Assembly: GCF_029963765.1 (NCBI RefSeq)
Contig: NZ_JALBYU010000006.1
Coordinates: forward strand, 1 to 64,000
DNA length: 64,000 nucleotides
DNA from: Pseudomonas sp. UYIF39
GTDB taxonomy: Bacteria; Pseudomonadota; Gammaproteobacteria; Pseudomonadales; Pseudomonadaceae
Reading direction: 5' to 3'
Shown here: positions 1-8,607 of the stretch, piece by piece
How the letters are laid out: the number at the start of each line of letters is the position of its first letter
Position numbering within the stretch: position 1 is the first letter of the stretch
Position numbers and translations under genes: made by a program
The notes under the pieces: model-generated
What the model was told of the DNA's origin: nothing
What the model saw: the letters and a program-made list of their open reading frames with translations, nothing else
Databases searched by the model: none

Positions 1-57
1 CAGTCTGGCGAGCATTCTCGCCTAAATGGGTGTCCGGAATCATTAGACCACTACACG

Positions 58-417
58 ATGATGCTAAGTAGGGAAGAGTTCGTAGCGGTGGTATTTCGAA
101 TTGCGAGAGAAATGTCGACAGAGTCCTCGTGGGACGAGCATATAGTTGGGGTTGAAACGCATCACATTCGCTTAAAACATAAGAAGACATTAACTGTAGA
201 AAAGCTAAGTCGTATGTGGCCTGATTTGCTTAAAAGCCGCATCACCCCGTCCTATACTCGCTCCATTATTGGTGCTGCGACAGGTCATCAAACGTCCATC
301 AACGCGCCGAGGCTAGAAATAGTTCGGCGAATTTCTTCTGGTGAGCAACGTAGTCGCCCTACCGATCAAGTCTGTGATTTCTCGGATGTTCTACCCCTTT
401 TAGATCCCAATACTTGA
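58..417 (+). CDS. Hypothetical protein, 119 aa
   Basis: I do not recognise this protein. It is a small, basic, apparently soluble product with no signal peptide, membrane segment or metal motif. The reading frame is visibly AT-richer than the next gene, which suggests acquired DNA. No good ribosome binding site precedes the paired ATG codons, so the start is uncertain. It lies alone at the left edge, 86 bases before the HAD phosphatase gene. It may be real or a remnant. Confidence 0.4.
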   Translation: MMLSREEFVAVVFRIAREMSTESSWDEHIVGVETHHIRLKHKKTLTVEKLSRMWPDLLKSRITPSYTRSIIGAATGHQTSINAPRLEIVRRISSGEQRSRPTDQVCDFSDVLPLLDPNT

Positions 418-503
418 CTGAATGCAGCATCGATACTGAACGCAAGGTTTGACTCTCAACCTCCAGATCATGTCCTGAGTTTTGCACACAAGAAGGAAGT
501 CCT

Positions 504-1532
504 ATGACATATCCGATAGCACTCCACCAACGCCGCGGGCTGAAGTTTCTTGTGGCTCTCGTCCTTTGCCTGCCGCTGTTTGCCTTGGCGGCCGAGCCAT
601 TACCCTCGTGGAACGACGGTTCGGCGAAAAAGAGCATCATTGAGTTCGTCCAGGCTGTCACAGATCAAAGCAGCAAGGACTTCGTCAAACCCGAAGATCG
701 CGTCGCGGTTTTCGACAATGACGGCACCTTGTGGAGTGAGCAGCCGATGTACTTCGAATTTTTGTTTGCCTTGGAGGAGGTCAAGCGCACCGCGCCGCAA
801 CACCCGGAATGGAAAACCACACAGCCGTTCCAGGCCGTTCTGGAGAACGATCACAAAGCTCTGGCCGCTTCGGGCATGGAGGGCTTCATGAAAATCTTCG
901 GCGCTACCCACACCGGCATGACCACCGAAGCCTTCGACGACTACGCAAAAACCTGGCTGAGCCAGGCCAAGCATCCGAAGACCGGTAAGCCTTACACCGA
1001 AATGATCTTCCAGCCAATGCTGGAAGTGCTCGACTACCTGCGCAGCCAGGACTTCAAGACCTACATCGTCTCAGGAGGCGATACCGCGTTCATGCGTGCC
1101 TTCGCCGAGAAGGTCTACGGCATCCCGCCGGAACAAGTGATCGGCACCACGTTTGTCACAGCATTCCAGTATAAGGATGGCAAAGCTTCCATCGTGCGCA
1201 GCCCGAAACTAGCCCATAACGATGACGGCCCGGGCAAACCGGAAAGCATCGACGCGGTCATCGGCAGGCGACCGATCTTCGCGTTCGGCAATTCCGATGG
1301 CGACCTGCAAATGTTGCAATGGACTGCCGCAGGGCCGGGTAAACGATTCATGGGGCTGGTGCACCACACCGACGCCAAACGCGAGTGGGCCTATGACCGC
1401 CAGTCCGACATCGGTCGTCTGGATAAAGCGCTGGACGAAGCAAACAGCCGTGGCTGGACTGTTGTGGACATGGCGGCCGAATGGCGCCGGATCTATCCAT
1501 TCGATGCCACAACTACCGACCAAGTGAAGTAA
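504..1532 (+). CDS. Periplasmic HAD-superfamily phosphatase
   Basis: This is a haloacid-dehalogenase-type hydrolase of the phosphoserine-phosphatase-like group, predicted to act in the periplasm. Residues 1-30 form a signal peptide (basic start, hydrophobic LVALVLCLPLF core, ALA-A cleavage site). HAD motif I is FDNDGT at about residues 70-75, with nucleophile Asp71. The SGGD segment near residue 190 fits motif II and GNSDGD near residue 262 fits motif IV. A good Shine-Dalgarno (AAGGAAG) precedes the ATG. The 342-residue length suits an exported family member with a cap domain. The substrate cannot be read from the sequence; a phosphomonoester is inferred. Confidence 0.85.
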   Translation: MTYPIALHQRRGLKFLVALVLCLPLFALAAEPLPSWNDGSAKKSIIEFVQAVTDQSSKDFVKPEDRVAVFDNDGTLWSEQPMYFEFLFALEEVKRTAPQHPEWKTTQPFQAVLENDHKALAASGMEGFMKIFGATHTGMTTEAFDDYAKTWLSQAKHPKTGKPYTEMIFQPMLEVLDYLRSQDFKTYIVSGGDTAFMRAFAEKVYGIPPEQVIGTTFVTAFQYKDGKASIVRSPKLAHNDDGPGKPESIDAVIGRRPIFAFGNSDGDLQMLQWTAAGPGKRFMGLVHHTDAKREWAYDRQSDIGRLDKALDEANSRGWTVVDMAAEWRRIYPFDATTTDQVK

Positions 1533-1770
1533 ACAAGGCAATTTATCCTGTCGGGTTCATGGTGAAATACGCCAAGGGCGTACCCCTAAAATTGGGTAAA
1601 GCGAGGTGCGCATTTTCCAGTTGCGCCATGAACGCTCGGGAGACTGCATTGCCTGTGGTTGTTAGACAGGGCAGAAGTCCATTGCTTTTGGCCCACTTTT
1701 GGATAATAGGTTCGTTGGCGCATGGCGATCCGCTTGTGGGGCTATAAATGGTATCCACTTAAATGGACAC
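1533..1770. other. Intergenic stretch with imperfect palindrome
   Basis: No recognisable gene. A minus-strand open frame (1543-1758) looks like no family I know. Around 1752-1771 there is an imperfect inverted repeat, GTATCCACTTAAATGGACAC, with two mismatched pairs. It is either an operator or part of the IS66-derived end that follows. Confidence 0.3.
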
Positions 1771-1819
1771 CATCGCCCTAAGCATTGAGATCAGGTAGGT
1801 GTGTTGACCGGACGCTTAC
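1771..1819 (+). repeat. IS66-end-like segment, copy A
   Basis: This 49-base segment, ending GACGCTTAC, matches 37 of 49 positions with bases 4044-4092, in the same orientation. IS66-family ends typically finish in TTAC, and a transposase fragment starts immediately after it. The two copies bracket the TetR/transporter pair. Confidence 0.5.
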
Positions 1820-2255
1820 AGAAAAGAAAACTCACCGCGCTTATGTTTGGGCTTACTGCACCACGCCGTTCTCGGCACTTAAGGCCGTGGTTTATGACTT
1901 CAGCCCGAGCCGTGCTGGTGAGCATGCACGTAACTTCCTCGGTTCTTCGAATGCAGCCAAGGCCTTGGATTACAGCCTTAAACGCTGGATAGCGCTGACG
2001 CGCTACCTGGACGATGGGGCTGTGCCCATCGACAACAACCAGGTCCGGCCGTGGGCACTTGGGCGTTCGAATTGGTTGTTTGCCGGATCGCTACGCAGCG
2101 GAAAACGCGCGGCTGCGATCATGAGTTTGATTCAGTCGGCGCGACTAAATGGACATGATCCATATGTCTACCTGAAGAATGTTCTCACGCGACTGCCGAC
2201 GCAGCGGGAGAATGAAATTACCGAGCTGCTGCCGCATAAGTTGGCGTCCGTTTAA
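1820..2255 (+). pseudogene. IS66-family transposase (TnpC) fragment
   Basis: This is a C-terminal remnant of an IS66 TnpC transposase. It starts abruptly at KKTHRAYVWAY right after an IS-end-like segment and ends with a normal-looking ELLPHKLASV terminus. Compared with the second copy at 6703-7467 it lacks about 84 residues between HARNFLG and AKALDYSLKRW. It also lacks four residues at the site that reads NNWCENQIRP in the other copy and NNQVRP here, which removes the catalytic Glu of the DDE triad. It therefore cannot be an active transposase. Confidence 0.85.
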
Positions 2256-2424
2256 CCACGCGGGTGCAGGGGATGCTTAGCTAGCGTAGCGAACTTTCTG
2301 ATTGGCCAAATCCTACGATTTACTGCTGCTTTGGCATGCTGCGGTCTGTGTCGTAACGGCCATGATTCAGGTCGTATTTGGATGCACCTCAATCTTACCG
2401 GTCAGTATAGTTAACTCCGTCCCG

Positions 2425-3015
2425 ATGCCGGAGTGCCTTAAATTGGACAATACCCGTGAGCGCTTGATTGACTCAGCGCTAAAGCTGTTTCTGTCACAAG
2501 GTATATACATTACTGGTGTGATGGCCATCGCCGCGATGGCGGGTGTTACCAAGATGACGCTCTACAGCCATTTCCCCTCCAAGGATGCGCTGATAGTGGC
2601 TTGCCTTGAGGAGCGTGACCGACGCTGGCGTGAAGAGGTAGCGCGCACCTTGGCAGGGCATCCTGACCCGGTCAGTGGCATGCTCGCGTTTTTCGATTTG
2701 TATCAACGCTTTCTATTGCAAGATAGCGGGCGCGGGTGTCTGTTCGTCAACAGTGCGGCTGAATTCCCCCAGTTTAGCCACCCTGTGCATTTGGCAGTGA
2801 GCCGGCATAAACAAGGGATACGCGAAAATCTTACTGCATTGGCCATGAGCGCCGGTATAAGCGATCCTTACGTAGTTGCTGAGGGGCTGTTTATCTTACT
2901 GGAGGGCAGTTTTGTCAGCGGCGCCATGGGCCAGGACGTGCGGGTATTCGACACTGCCCGGCACGTAGCTCATTGCTGGATCCGGAAGCAGGGCCAGCAG
3001 GAGCAGAGCGTATGA
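2425..3015 (+). CDS. TetR/AcrR-family transcriptional regulator
   Basis: A DNA-binding repressor of the TetR family. An N-terminal helix-turn-helix is clear at about residues 8-50 (RERLIDSALKLFLSQG, then MAGVTKMTLYSHFPSKDALI), followed by an all-helical ligand-binding domain of about 140 residues. I chose the ATG at 2425 because it puts the HTH at the usual distance from the N-terminus; the open frame runs upstream to 2302. The stop overlaps the next gene's start (ATGA), so the transporter behind it is the obvious regulatory target. The ligand is unknown. Confidence 0.85.
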   Translation: MPECLKLDNTRERLIDSALKLFLSQGIYITGVMAIAAMAGVTKMTLYSHFPSKDALIVACLEERDRRWREEVARTLAGHPDPVSGMLAFFDLYQRFLLQDSGRGCLFVNSAAEFPQFSHPVHLAVSRHKQGIRENLTALAMSAGISDPYVVAEGLFILLEGSFVSGAMGQDVRVFDTARHVAHCWIRKQGQQEQSV

Positions 3016-3989
3016 CCCTAGGCTTATTAGCGGCCATTGCCGCCACTTTTTCCTGGTCGCTGCTCTACATCTTTCCGGGGCTGGTCGGCGATTACAGCCT
3101 CTTTGATCTGGCTGTGGTGAGCTATGCCTTTGCCGGTTTAGGTAGCCTGCTAGTGCTGTTTGTTTACCGTAGCGAAGTGCGGCAATTGCGACTGAGCGAC
3201 TGGGCCTGCGCCGCACTGCTGGGCTTCTTGGGATACATCGGTTACTTCTTTCTGATTACCACTGCGGTCTTGGCAGCTGGGCCGGTGATCCCTCCGGTGA
3301 TGATGGGGTCAGTACCGATCGTGCTCGCGATTGCCGGCAACATGCGAAGCTCCAGCGTGCCCTGGCGCGCCATTGCCGGGCCGCTGGTGGTGGCGGCCTT
3401 GGGCATAGGTTTGGTCAATCTGAGCGTGTTTGATTTTAGCCGTGCGACTTCAGTGCTCCCGACAGCTTCGATACTGCTTGGGCTGCTCGCATCGTTGTTT
3501 GCAATCGGATTTTGGACTGGTTTTGGCCTATTAAATGAAAGTGCTTTGGCTCGACGCCCAAGCATGTCCCCCATGTTGTGGTCAGCCATGCTGATCTTTA
3601 TGTGCAGCGTCGAAATGCTGGCCTTCATCCCCGTTGGTCTGTACTTGAAACTGTCCCACTTCGCCAGCCATCCGAGTGGGTTAGCAGGTACTCAGGCGCT
3701 AATAGTCTGTGGGTTAATTCAGGGGTTAGGGGCCACCCTTGCAGGTGCCTGGGCATGGTCAATCGCAACTCGGCGTCTACCTCTGGCTCTAAGCGGGCAA
3801 TTGATCGCCAGCGGAACCATTTATGCAACTACGATGGGCCTGCTCATCAACCAACGCTGGCCCTCTCCTATGGAAGCGCTTGGGACAGGGTTGCTATTCG
3901 TAGGGGTGGTGTGGGCTATTCACGCCTTTTATCGCAGGCAAACACGCCTCGCAACGCGTGGTGGGATAACTGACCTTGGCCAAAACTAA
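3012..3989 (+). CDS. EamA/DMT-superfamily transporter
   Basis: An integral membrane protein of about 325 residues with roughly ten hydrophobic segments in two homologous halves, typical of drug/metabolite transporters of the EamA group. The first segment begins at residue 2 (LGLLAAIAATFSWSLLYI). The ATG overlaps the TetR stop codon, indicating translational coupling. The two genes lie between IS66-end-like repeats, so the pair may have moved as a unit. The substrate is unknown; export of a metabolite or amino acid is the family norm. Confidence 0.8.
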   Translation: MTLGLLAAIAATFSWSLLYIFPGLVGDYSLFDLAVVSYAFAGLGSLLVLFVYRSEVRQLRLSDWACAALLGFLGYIGYFFLITTAVLAAGPVIPPVMMGSVPIVLAIAGNMRSSSVPWRAIAGPLVVAALGIGLVNLSVFDFSRATSVLPTASILLGLLASLFAIGFWTGFGLLNESALARRPSMSPMLWSAMLIFMCSVEMLAFIPVGLYLKLSHFASHPSGLAGTQALIVCGLIQGLGATLAGAWAWSIATRRLPLALSGQLIASGTIYATTMGLLINQRWPSPMEALGTGLLFVGVVWAIHAFYRRQTRLATRGGITDLGQN

Positions 3990-4043
3990 TTCGACTGCGC
4001 CGGTATGGGCATTTCAGGTGTCCGCTTTGGATTGATTTGGCAT

Positions 4044-4092
4044 CATTGCCCTAAGTGCTGGGGTCGGGAAGATGTGTTGGGCGGACGGTTAC
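4044..4092 (+). repeat. IS66-end-like segment, copy B
   Basis: Direct, diverged copy (37 of 49 bases identical) of 1771-1819, also ending in TTAC. The similarity extends about 20 bases further left. No transposase sequence follows this copy. Confidence 0.5.
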
Positions 4093-4162
4093 GAATGAAC
4101 GCGAATCGAATCACCCTATCCTGTGGGGCTATGTGAACGCAGCTAGAGCCCGAACACCAGTT

Positions 4163-5200
4163 TCAGTTCACTCGGTTGCGCCCGCTACGCTTGGCTTGAT
4201 AGAGGGCATCATCGGCACGAGTCAGCAGGCTTTCCACATCGTCACCCGCTTTGGCGAGGGCGACACCAAAGGACGCAGTTACAGTGTCTAGCACCTCATC
4301 CGTGCCACGAACCTTGATCCGCAGCGCCTGAATTTTCAGGCGCAGCTGCTCAGCAAAAGTATGAGCACTGGTGAGATCAGAACACGTTTGCAGGACTACA
4401 CAGAACTCTTCACCACCATAGCGTGCCGCCAGAGCCTGAGGCGGGATTGAGTTCCGTAACACCTGACCAACATGCTCAAGTACGCGGTCGCCCAAAGGAT
4501 GGCCATACCGGTCATTGAACTGCTTGAAATGATCGATATCCAACATGACTAATGCCACCCCATGAGGCGCGTTGATCAACGCATGCTCCAGCAAGCGAGT
4601 GAAGGTAGCTCGGTTCAACACCTTGGTCAGACCATCCAAAGATGCAGCCAGTTGGGCTCGCTCGAGCTTGTCTCTCAGACTCATAATTTCATTTTGCGCT
4701 GAGTGCAGCTGGGAGAGGAAAAGCTCTTGCTGATCCTGCATGACCTGGGTGCTCTGTTGCAGCTCGCTCAGAATGGCTGGCAACCTATGGTCGACCGGCT
4801 CCGCGAGCATTTCCATGCAATGCCCAAGACTGGCTTGAAAGTTGGCACTGCCATTCACGCAACGCGAGACATCACGCTCCATGTCGTCAACCAGGTTGAT
4901 CGCTTGCTGTTGCCCTGCGCGCGCCTCCTCCAATTCGTCACGAATGATGTAGTCGCGAAAAAGCTTCGAAGCGGATTCTGGAGGGAAACAGTCGAAGTCT
5001 TTGACCACCCTGTCCAGATGGCGATTAAGCTCTGGCTCCTGACCTTTGCTGTAGGTGTACCAGAGAGCATAGTGCACGGGATTTGGTGGAATGTTGTGAC
5101 GCACCATCATTGGTACGGCCTGCTTCAGCAGAGCCGCCGCCTCGCGGGAGTCCTCTGGATACAGCGCTAGGGCAGTCGCACGCGTCTCTGATTGGCTCAT
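4163..5200 (-). CDS. GGDEF-domain diguanylate cyclase
   Basis: A probable diguanylate cyclase making cyclic di-GMP from two GTP. The C-terminal 165 residues form a GGDEF domain: start DGLTKVLNR, metal-binding DIDHFKQFND, catalytic YGGEEF, and the terminal ADDALYQAKRSGRN. GGEEF is an active-type signature. The first 180 residues are a soluble helical region (MVRHNIPPNPVHYALWYTY, then a predicted coiled coil before the GGDEF domain) as in other cytosolic Pseudomonas cyclases. No membrane segment is seen. I chose ATG at 5200; the frame remains open to 5281 and an ATG at 5230 is possible. Confidence 0.85.
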   Translation of the reverse strand: MSQSETRATALALYPEDSREAAALLKQAVPMMVRHNIPPNPVHYALWYTYSKGQEPELNRHLDRVVKDFDCFPPESASKLFRDYIIRDELEEARAGQQQAINLVDDMERDVSRCVNGSANFQASLGHCMEMLAEPVDHRLPAILSELQQSTQVMQDQQELFLSQLHSAQNEIMSLRDKLERAQLAASLDGLTKVLNRATFTRLLEHALINAPHGVALVMLDIDHFKQFNDRYGHPLGDRVLEHVGQVLRNSIPPQALAARYGGEEFCVVLQTCSDLTSAHTFAEQLRLKIQALRIKVRGTDEVLDTVTASFGVALAKAGDDVESLLTRADDALYQAKRSGRNRVN

Positions 5201-5446
5201 AACGTCACTGTGGTTGGTTTTTATTGGCATATATGAAGTCGGGGGGCAGCATATCCTTACGTACACCAAGCGGCCATACATAATGTATGCCTACTACCTG
5301 CTGGACTAGCTATAGACCGAACTCGACTACAGCAATTTGCTGAGTACCTGCAGCCCAAATTTTCGACACGATCGATTGGATGTTTCCCAACCGGCCACTG
5401 ACCCAGTCGATTACTGGGTGCCTGGTTTCCTAATAGGAGTAACAAA

Positions 5447-5758
5447 TTGCTGACCCGTCCCGACAAAAACGCGCTTCGTGCGATGCTCGAATCGCAAGTA
5501 CAAGAAAAGCTACAGCATGACCCTGACGCGGTAACGACTTATGCAGCGAAGCCTGAACCCGAACGAAAGCCATACACCAGCAAGCCAACGGTTCAGGACA
5601 AGGCATTGCACAAGGAACTCCAGCAGATGCGTGCGGATGCTGAAGCCGGAGTGATTCGTAAACCGGAATCCGACGCGGTTGTAGACGACAAACCTAATCT
5701 TGCCCTTGATGATTACCCGGGCTTAAGAGAGGCAAGCTCTGCACCAAATCAATGGTGA
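5447..5758 (+). CDS. Hypothetical protein, 103 aa, TTG start
   Basis: I do not recognise this product. It is short, hydrophilic, rich in Lys, Glu, Asp and Pro, and probably largely disordered, with no membrane segment. The TTG start is supported by a clear TAGGAGT ribosome binding site seven bases upstream. Its last bases overlap the end of a LysR remnant on the other strand. Confidence 0.5.
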   Translation: MLTRPDKNALRAMLESQVQEKLQHDPDAVTTYAAKPEPERKPYTSKPTVQDKALHKELQQMRADAEAGVIRKPESDAVVDDKPNLALDDYPGLREASSAPNQW

Positions 5759-5964
5759 TTTCGCATGCCTGTTATACGGTGCAGTGCCAACTGCGCCACG
5801 TTCTGATTCAGTCCAAACTGGCGGTCTGTACAATGAAGCGCGGCATAACGAATCCGTGGTAATCCTGGAGTCGTGACCAATGCCCGCAACGCACCTCGGT
5901 CGATCAAGTGGGATAGACAGGCCTTAGGCATGTAACTGCCCCCCACCCCGGACAAAGTCAGCGC
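5749..5964 (-). pseudogene. LysR-type regulator, C-terminal remnant
   Basis: About 70 residues resemble the end of a LysR substrate-binding domain: LSGVGGSYMPKACLSHLI followed by LVTTPGLPRIRYAALHCTDR and a final helical stretch. The N-terminal helix-turn-helix and most of the effector domain are missing. It is followed at once (5968) by a permease remnant on the opposite strand. The arrangement is what one deletion across a divergent regulator/transporter pair would leave. Confidence 0.6.
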
Positions 5965-5967
5965 TAG

Positions 5968-6186
5968 CTGCATGCGAAATCGGCCTACAAGATGCCTGGC
6001 GGCGTGCCGATGGCCTGGTTCTCCCTGGCGTTCCTGGGGTTTGTTCTCTGCCTGCTGGCATTAAGACCTGACACTCGTATTGCCTTATTGATCAAGCCTG
6101 GGTGGTTCATTTGGTTGGCAATTGCTTATCAGCTGACCCATTCCAGAAAGCTGAAATCCGCTGCTGGTTCGCAAGCGTCCGGCTAA
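5968..6186 (+). pseudogene. Amino-acid permease, C-terminal remnant
   Basis: The frame reads LHAKSAYKMPGGVPMAWFSLAF and continues into two hydrophobic segments ending ...IAYQLTHSRK. This matches the last loop and helices of APC-family amino-acid permeases of the CycA/AroP group, in which KxxGG is followed by the final two helices. A stop codon lies just upstream at 5965-5967 and the first ten or so helices are absent. It could be taken for a 64-residue membrane protein starting at 5992, but the permease-like stretch begins before that ATG. Confidence 0.65.
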
Positions 6187-6239
6187 CACACCTTCCTGAT
6201 CCCAGCGTTTAAGACTACGGGGTCTGTCTTTGCCGATGG

Positions 6240-6605
6240 CTACGCTGATTGAGCATCGGCTTTAGATAGATCTACGGAAGCTCTGATTGCATCAATTACG
6301 TCTTGAGTGAGCGCCATAACTGTCGTTGTACTGACTTCAATCCGACTGACAATGTCTGCTCGCGGGCCCAGTTTCCAGGCAGCGCTTGCGTAAAAAATAT
6401 CTTGAGATGCTAGGCGATGGCTCTCGCTTTCATAAGAGCGAATCAGGTGATAGCTGTCACAATCATGTAATGAGCCGCCATAAGAAACGACATCTATGCC
6501 AGCTTCTATGTGAAGCGGAACACTTACATTCTGCATTATTCGATGAAAATCCAATCCCGATCCTGGCTTTAAGGTGTACATCAGGATTTCAATAATTCGA
6601 GTCAT
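6240..6605 (-). CDS. NIPSNAP-family protein
   Basis: A small soluble protein of about 121 residues with the NIPSNAP/dimeric alpha-beta-barrel pattern: an initial beta strand (IIEILMYTLKPG), a central hydrophobic segment (GIDVVSYGGSLHDCDSYHLIRSY) and a late conserved block (SQDIFYASAAWKLGPRADIVSRIE). I prefer the ATG at 6605, which has GGAAGAC upstream, over the one at 6644. The function of the bacterial family is poorly defined. The gene abuts a degenerate IS66 element and may have arrived or been stranded with it. Confidence 0.65.
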   Translation of the reverse strand: MTRIIEILMYTLKPGSGLDFHRIMQNVSVPLHIEAGIDVVSYGGSLHDCDSYHLIRSYESESHRLASQDIFYASAAWKLGPRADIVSRIEVSTTTVMALTQDVIDAIRASVDLSKADAQSA

Positions 6606-6660
6606 TCCAAGTCTTCCATGTGGAGTTTCAACGTGAGCATCCATATATCCCAGCTTACGT

Positions 6661-7944
6661 TATTCGGCGGGACTCCAGTTATGCGGCAGCAGCTCGGTAA
6701 TCTCACTCGCCCGCTGCGTCGGCAGGCGCTAGAACATCCTTTAGGTAAGCATACGGATCATGCCCGTTGAGCCGTGTCGACTGGATCAAACTCATGATCG
6801 CAGCTGCGCGTTTACCGCTGCGTAACGAACCTGCAAACAGCCACTTTGAGCGCCCACGTGCCCGCGGTCGGATTTGGTTCTCGCACCAATTATTGTCAAT
6901 GGGCACAGCGCTGTCATCGAGATAGCGCGTCAGCGCTATCCAGCGTTTGAGGCTGTAATCCAGGGCCTTTGCGATGGCCGAGCCCTCGGGAACGAGCTGC
7001 CTTTGGGCCGTCATCCAGGTATGAAGTGCGTTGATGATTGGCACTGCTTTTTCTCGTCGTATTCGCTGCCGGTCACCTGGCACCAGTTCCCTAACTTCGC
7101 GTTCGACTTCGTACAACGCCGCGATGTAGTGCCGCGCTTTATCGGCGATCAGGCTCTTGTTGGTCGCGTGCAAATCGAAGAACTTGCGGCGCGCATGAGC
7201 CATGCAGCCGTTCTCCGTAACGCCCAGTTCGAAGCCTGCCTTGTAGCCCGCGAAGTCATCGCAGACCAGCTTGCCGTTACATTTGCCGAGGAAGGCTCGG
7301 GCATGTTCGCCTGCGCGACTCGGGCTGAAGTCGTAAACGACCGCAGCCAGATCGGAGAACTGACTGGTGGCATAAGCCCAGACGTAAGCGCGATGAGTTT
7401 TCTTCGCGCCAGGCGCCAGCATTTGTACCGGGGTCTCGTCGGCGTGGACGACGCCATGCGTCAGCACGGCTTCGCGCAGTGCATCGACATGCGCCGGTAC
7501 CGGCGCCTGAATCAGCGTTTCTCACTGTTCGCAGGCCCACTTTCCACGGATGTGGCGCTCGACGGTGAACACGCCGGGCGTGTAGTCGAGCTTTTCGCTG
7601 GCATCTTCGCCGATGCGCTTGAGGGCGCAGCCGCACTGGCAGTGGCTGCTGTCCGGTTCGTGATGGATCAGCGTGCGAGGAAACTGCGGTGGCAGCGGTG
7701 CGCGCTTGGGTTGCTGGCGCACTTTGGCTTCGACAGGTGCCGGTTGCAGCGCCTCAAGTTCGGCTTCGATAGCGGCGATATCCGTATCGATCAAGTCGTC
7801 GAGCAGGCTGGCTTGATCCGGGCTAAACTGCTCGCTGCGCTTGGCAAACTGGACGCGTTTGAGCAACGCGATCTCGTGGGCCAGTTTCTCGTTGACCGAC
7901 TTGTGATCGCACAAAGAGCCCGGCCCAGCGTCGGGCTTTCTCAT
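6661..7944 (-). pseudogene. Degenerate IS66-family transposase (TnpC)
   Basis: An IS66 TnpC in at least three pieces. 7522-7944 encodes the N-terminal leader and zinc-ribbon part (CQCGCALKRIGE, then KLDYTPGVFTVERHIRGKW) and ends at TGA where CEQC is expected. The frame continues as ETLIQAPVPA but jumps straight to HVDALREAVL, an apparent loss of about 50 codons. 6703-7467 holds the DDE core (HADETP, CDDFAGYK, WCENQIRP), all three acidic residues present. Near 6726 a two-base deletion relative to the 1820-2255 copy shifts the frame before the normal LPTQRASEITELLPH end. It is inactive and no terminal repeats are visible. Confidence 0.85.
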
Positions 7945-8023
7945 TGCGGCGACATGTTTTTCACGAAACGCTCACAGAATGGAGTTCAGATTGAACGGAC
8001 AAAAGGATTTGACCCCATACAGA

Positions 8024-8047
8024 AGGCCCGCCATGCGCGGGCTTTTT
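8024..8047 (+). terminator. Intrinsic terminator-like hairpin
   Basis: GGCCCGC/GCGGGCT arms around a short loop followed by five T residues. It lies upstream of the zinc-ribbon gene. A similar weaker hairpin (7909-7935) lies at the end of the degenerate transposase. Confidence 0.5.
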
Positions 8048-8098
8048 GCTGCCTGGTGATGGCGCTAGGCCGCAATGGTATGATGGCGCCTCTTAGAT

Positions 8099-8491
8099 AT
8101 GGAGATCTCTGAGTTGGAGCCATCAGAAAAGCAATGCCCCTACTGCGCCGAGAACATCAAGTTCGAGGCTATCCGCTGCAAGCACTGCCAAGCCGATCTG
8201 AGCCAGAAGATCGTACTGCCGCCCCGCTTCGTCGATAAACCGAAGAGTATGGGAGTCCTGACCAAGCTTTCAGTTACAGCTGTCGTGCTGGTCGTGTCGT
8301 TCCTAGGTTTTGACGCCTATGTAGGCAGCATGCCAGAGGGAAAGGCTAAGGCAAAAGACAGAGCCGCTATCGACCTATGCCATGATCGTGAGTCGGAATT
8401 CATGGGGTCGGCAGAAGCCCGTGGCATCATAACTGGCGCCTGCCGAATGCTCGAAGACGACTTCCGAAAACGCTTCGGCCACGCTCCTTAG
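8099..8491 (+). CDS. Zinc-ribbon membrane-anchored protein
   Basis: A 130-residue protein with an N-terminal zinc ribbon (CPYC at residues 14-17 and CKHC at 27-30), one membrane helix at about residues 53-73 (LTKLSVTAVVLVVSFLGFDAYV) and a short polar C-terminal domain with two Cys. The ribbon should be cytoplasmic. Function unknown. The ATG has no good ribosome binding site, and a TTG at 8114 preceded by GGAG is an alternative start. It converges with a tiny lipoprotein gene, overlapping by four bases. Confidence 0.6.
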   Translation: MEISELEPSEKQCPYCAENIKFEAIRCKHCQADLSQKIVLPPRFVDKPKSMGVLTKLSVTAVVLVVSFLGFDAYVGSMPEGKAKAKDRAAIDLCHDRESEFMGSAEARGIITGACRMLEDDFRKRFGHAP

Positions 8492-8607
8492 CATCGCCCT
8501 ATCGCACAGGCTGAAGGTGTTACTGGCCTGATAACGTAGCCTCCAGAAGACGCGCAGCCTGATAGAAAAAGAGCCATAAGCATGTAACTCCAGCCTTTGA
8601 GGTTCAT
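8488..8607 (-). CDS. Tiny lipoprotein, 39 aa
   Basis: A short gene with an unusually strong ribosome binding site (AAAGGAGGTG, five bases before ATG). The product begins MNLKGWSYMLMALFLSGCAS: a basic start, a hydrophobic stretch and a textbook lipobox LSGC with the lipidated Cys at residue 18. The mature part is only 22 residues with two more Cys. The size recalls entericidin-type or phage Rz1-type lipoproteins, but I cannot assign a family. It overlaps the end of the zinc-ribbon gene by four bases on the opposite strand. Confidence 0.6.
   Translation of the reverse strand: MNLKGWSYMLMALFLSGCASSGGYVIRPVTPSACAIGRC

Noticed and set aside
1543..1758. 71-codon minus-strand open frame
   Set aside because: No recognisable family, no ribosome binding site, and its start lies inside the palindromic IS-end-like segment.
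7960..8023. Possible tRNA 3'-end-like sequence near the first terminator hairpin
   Set aside because: Only a vague T-arm resemblance; no acceptor stem or anticodon arm can be drawn.
6874..8112. 412-codon plus-strand frame across the degenerate transposase
   Set aside because: The minus strand is clearly IS66 TnpC; the plus frame is an antisense shadow.
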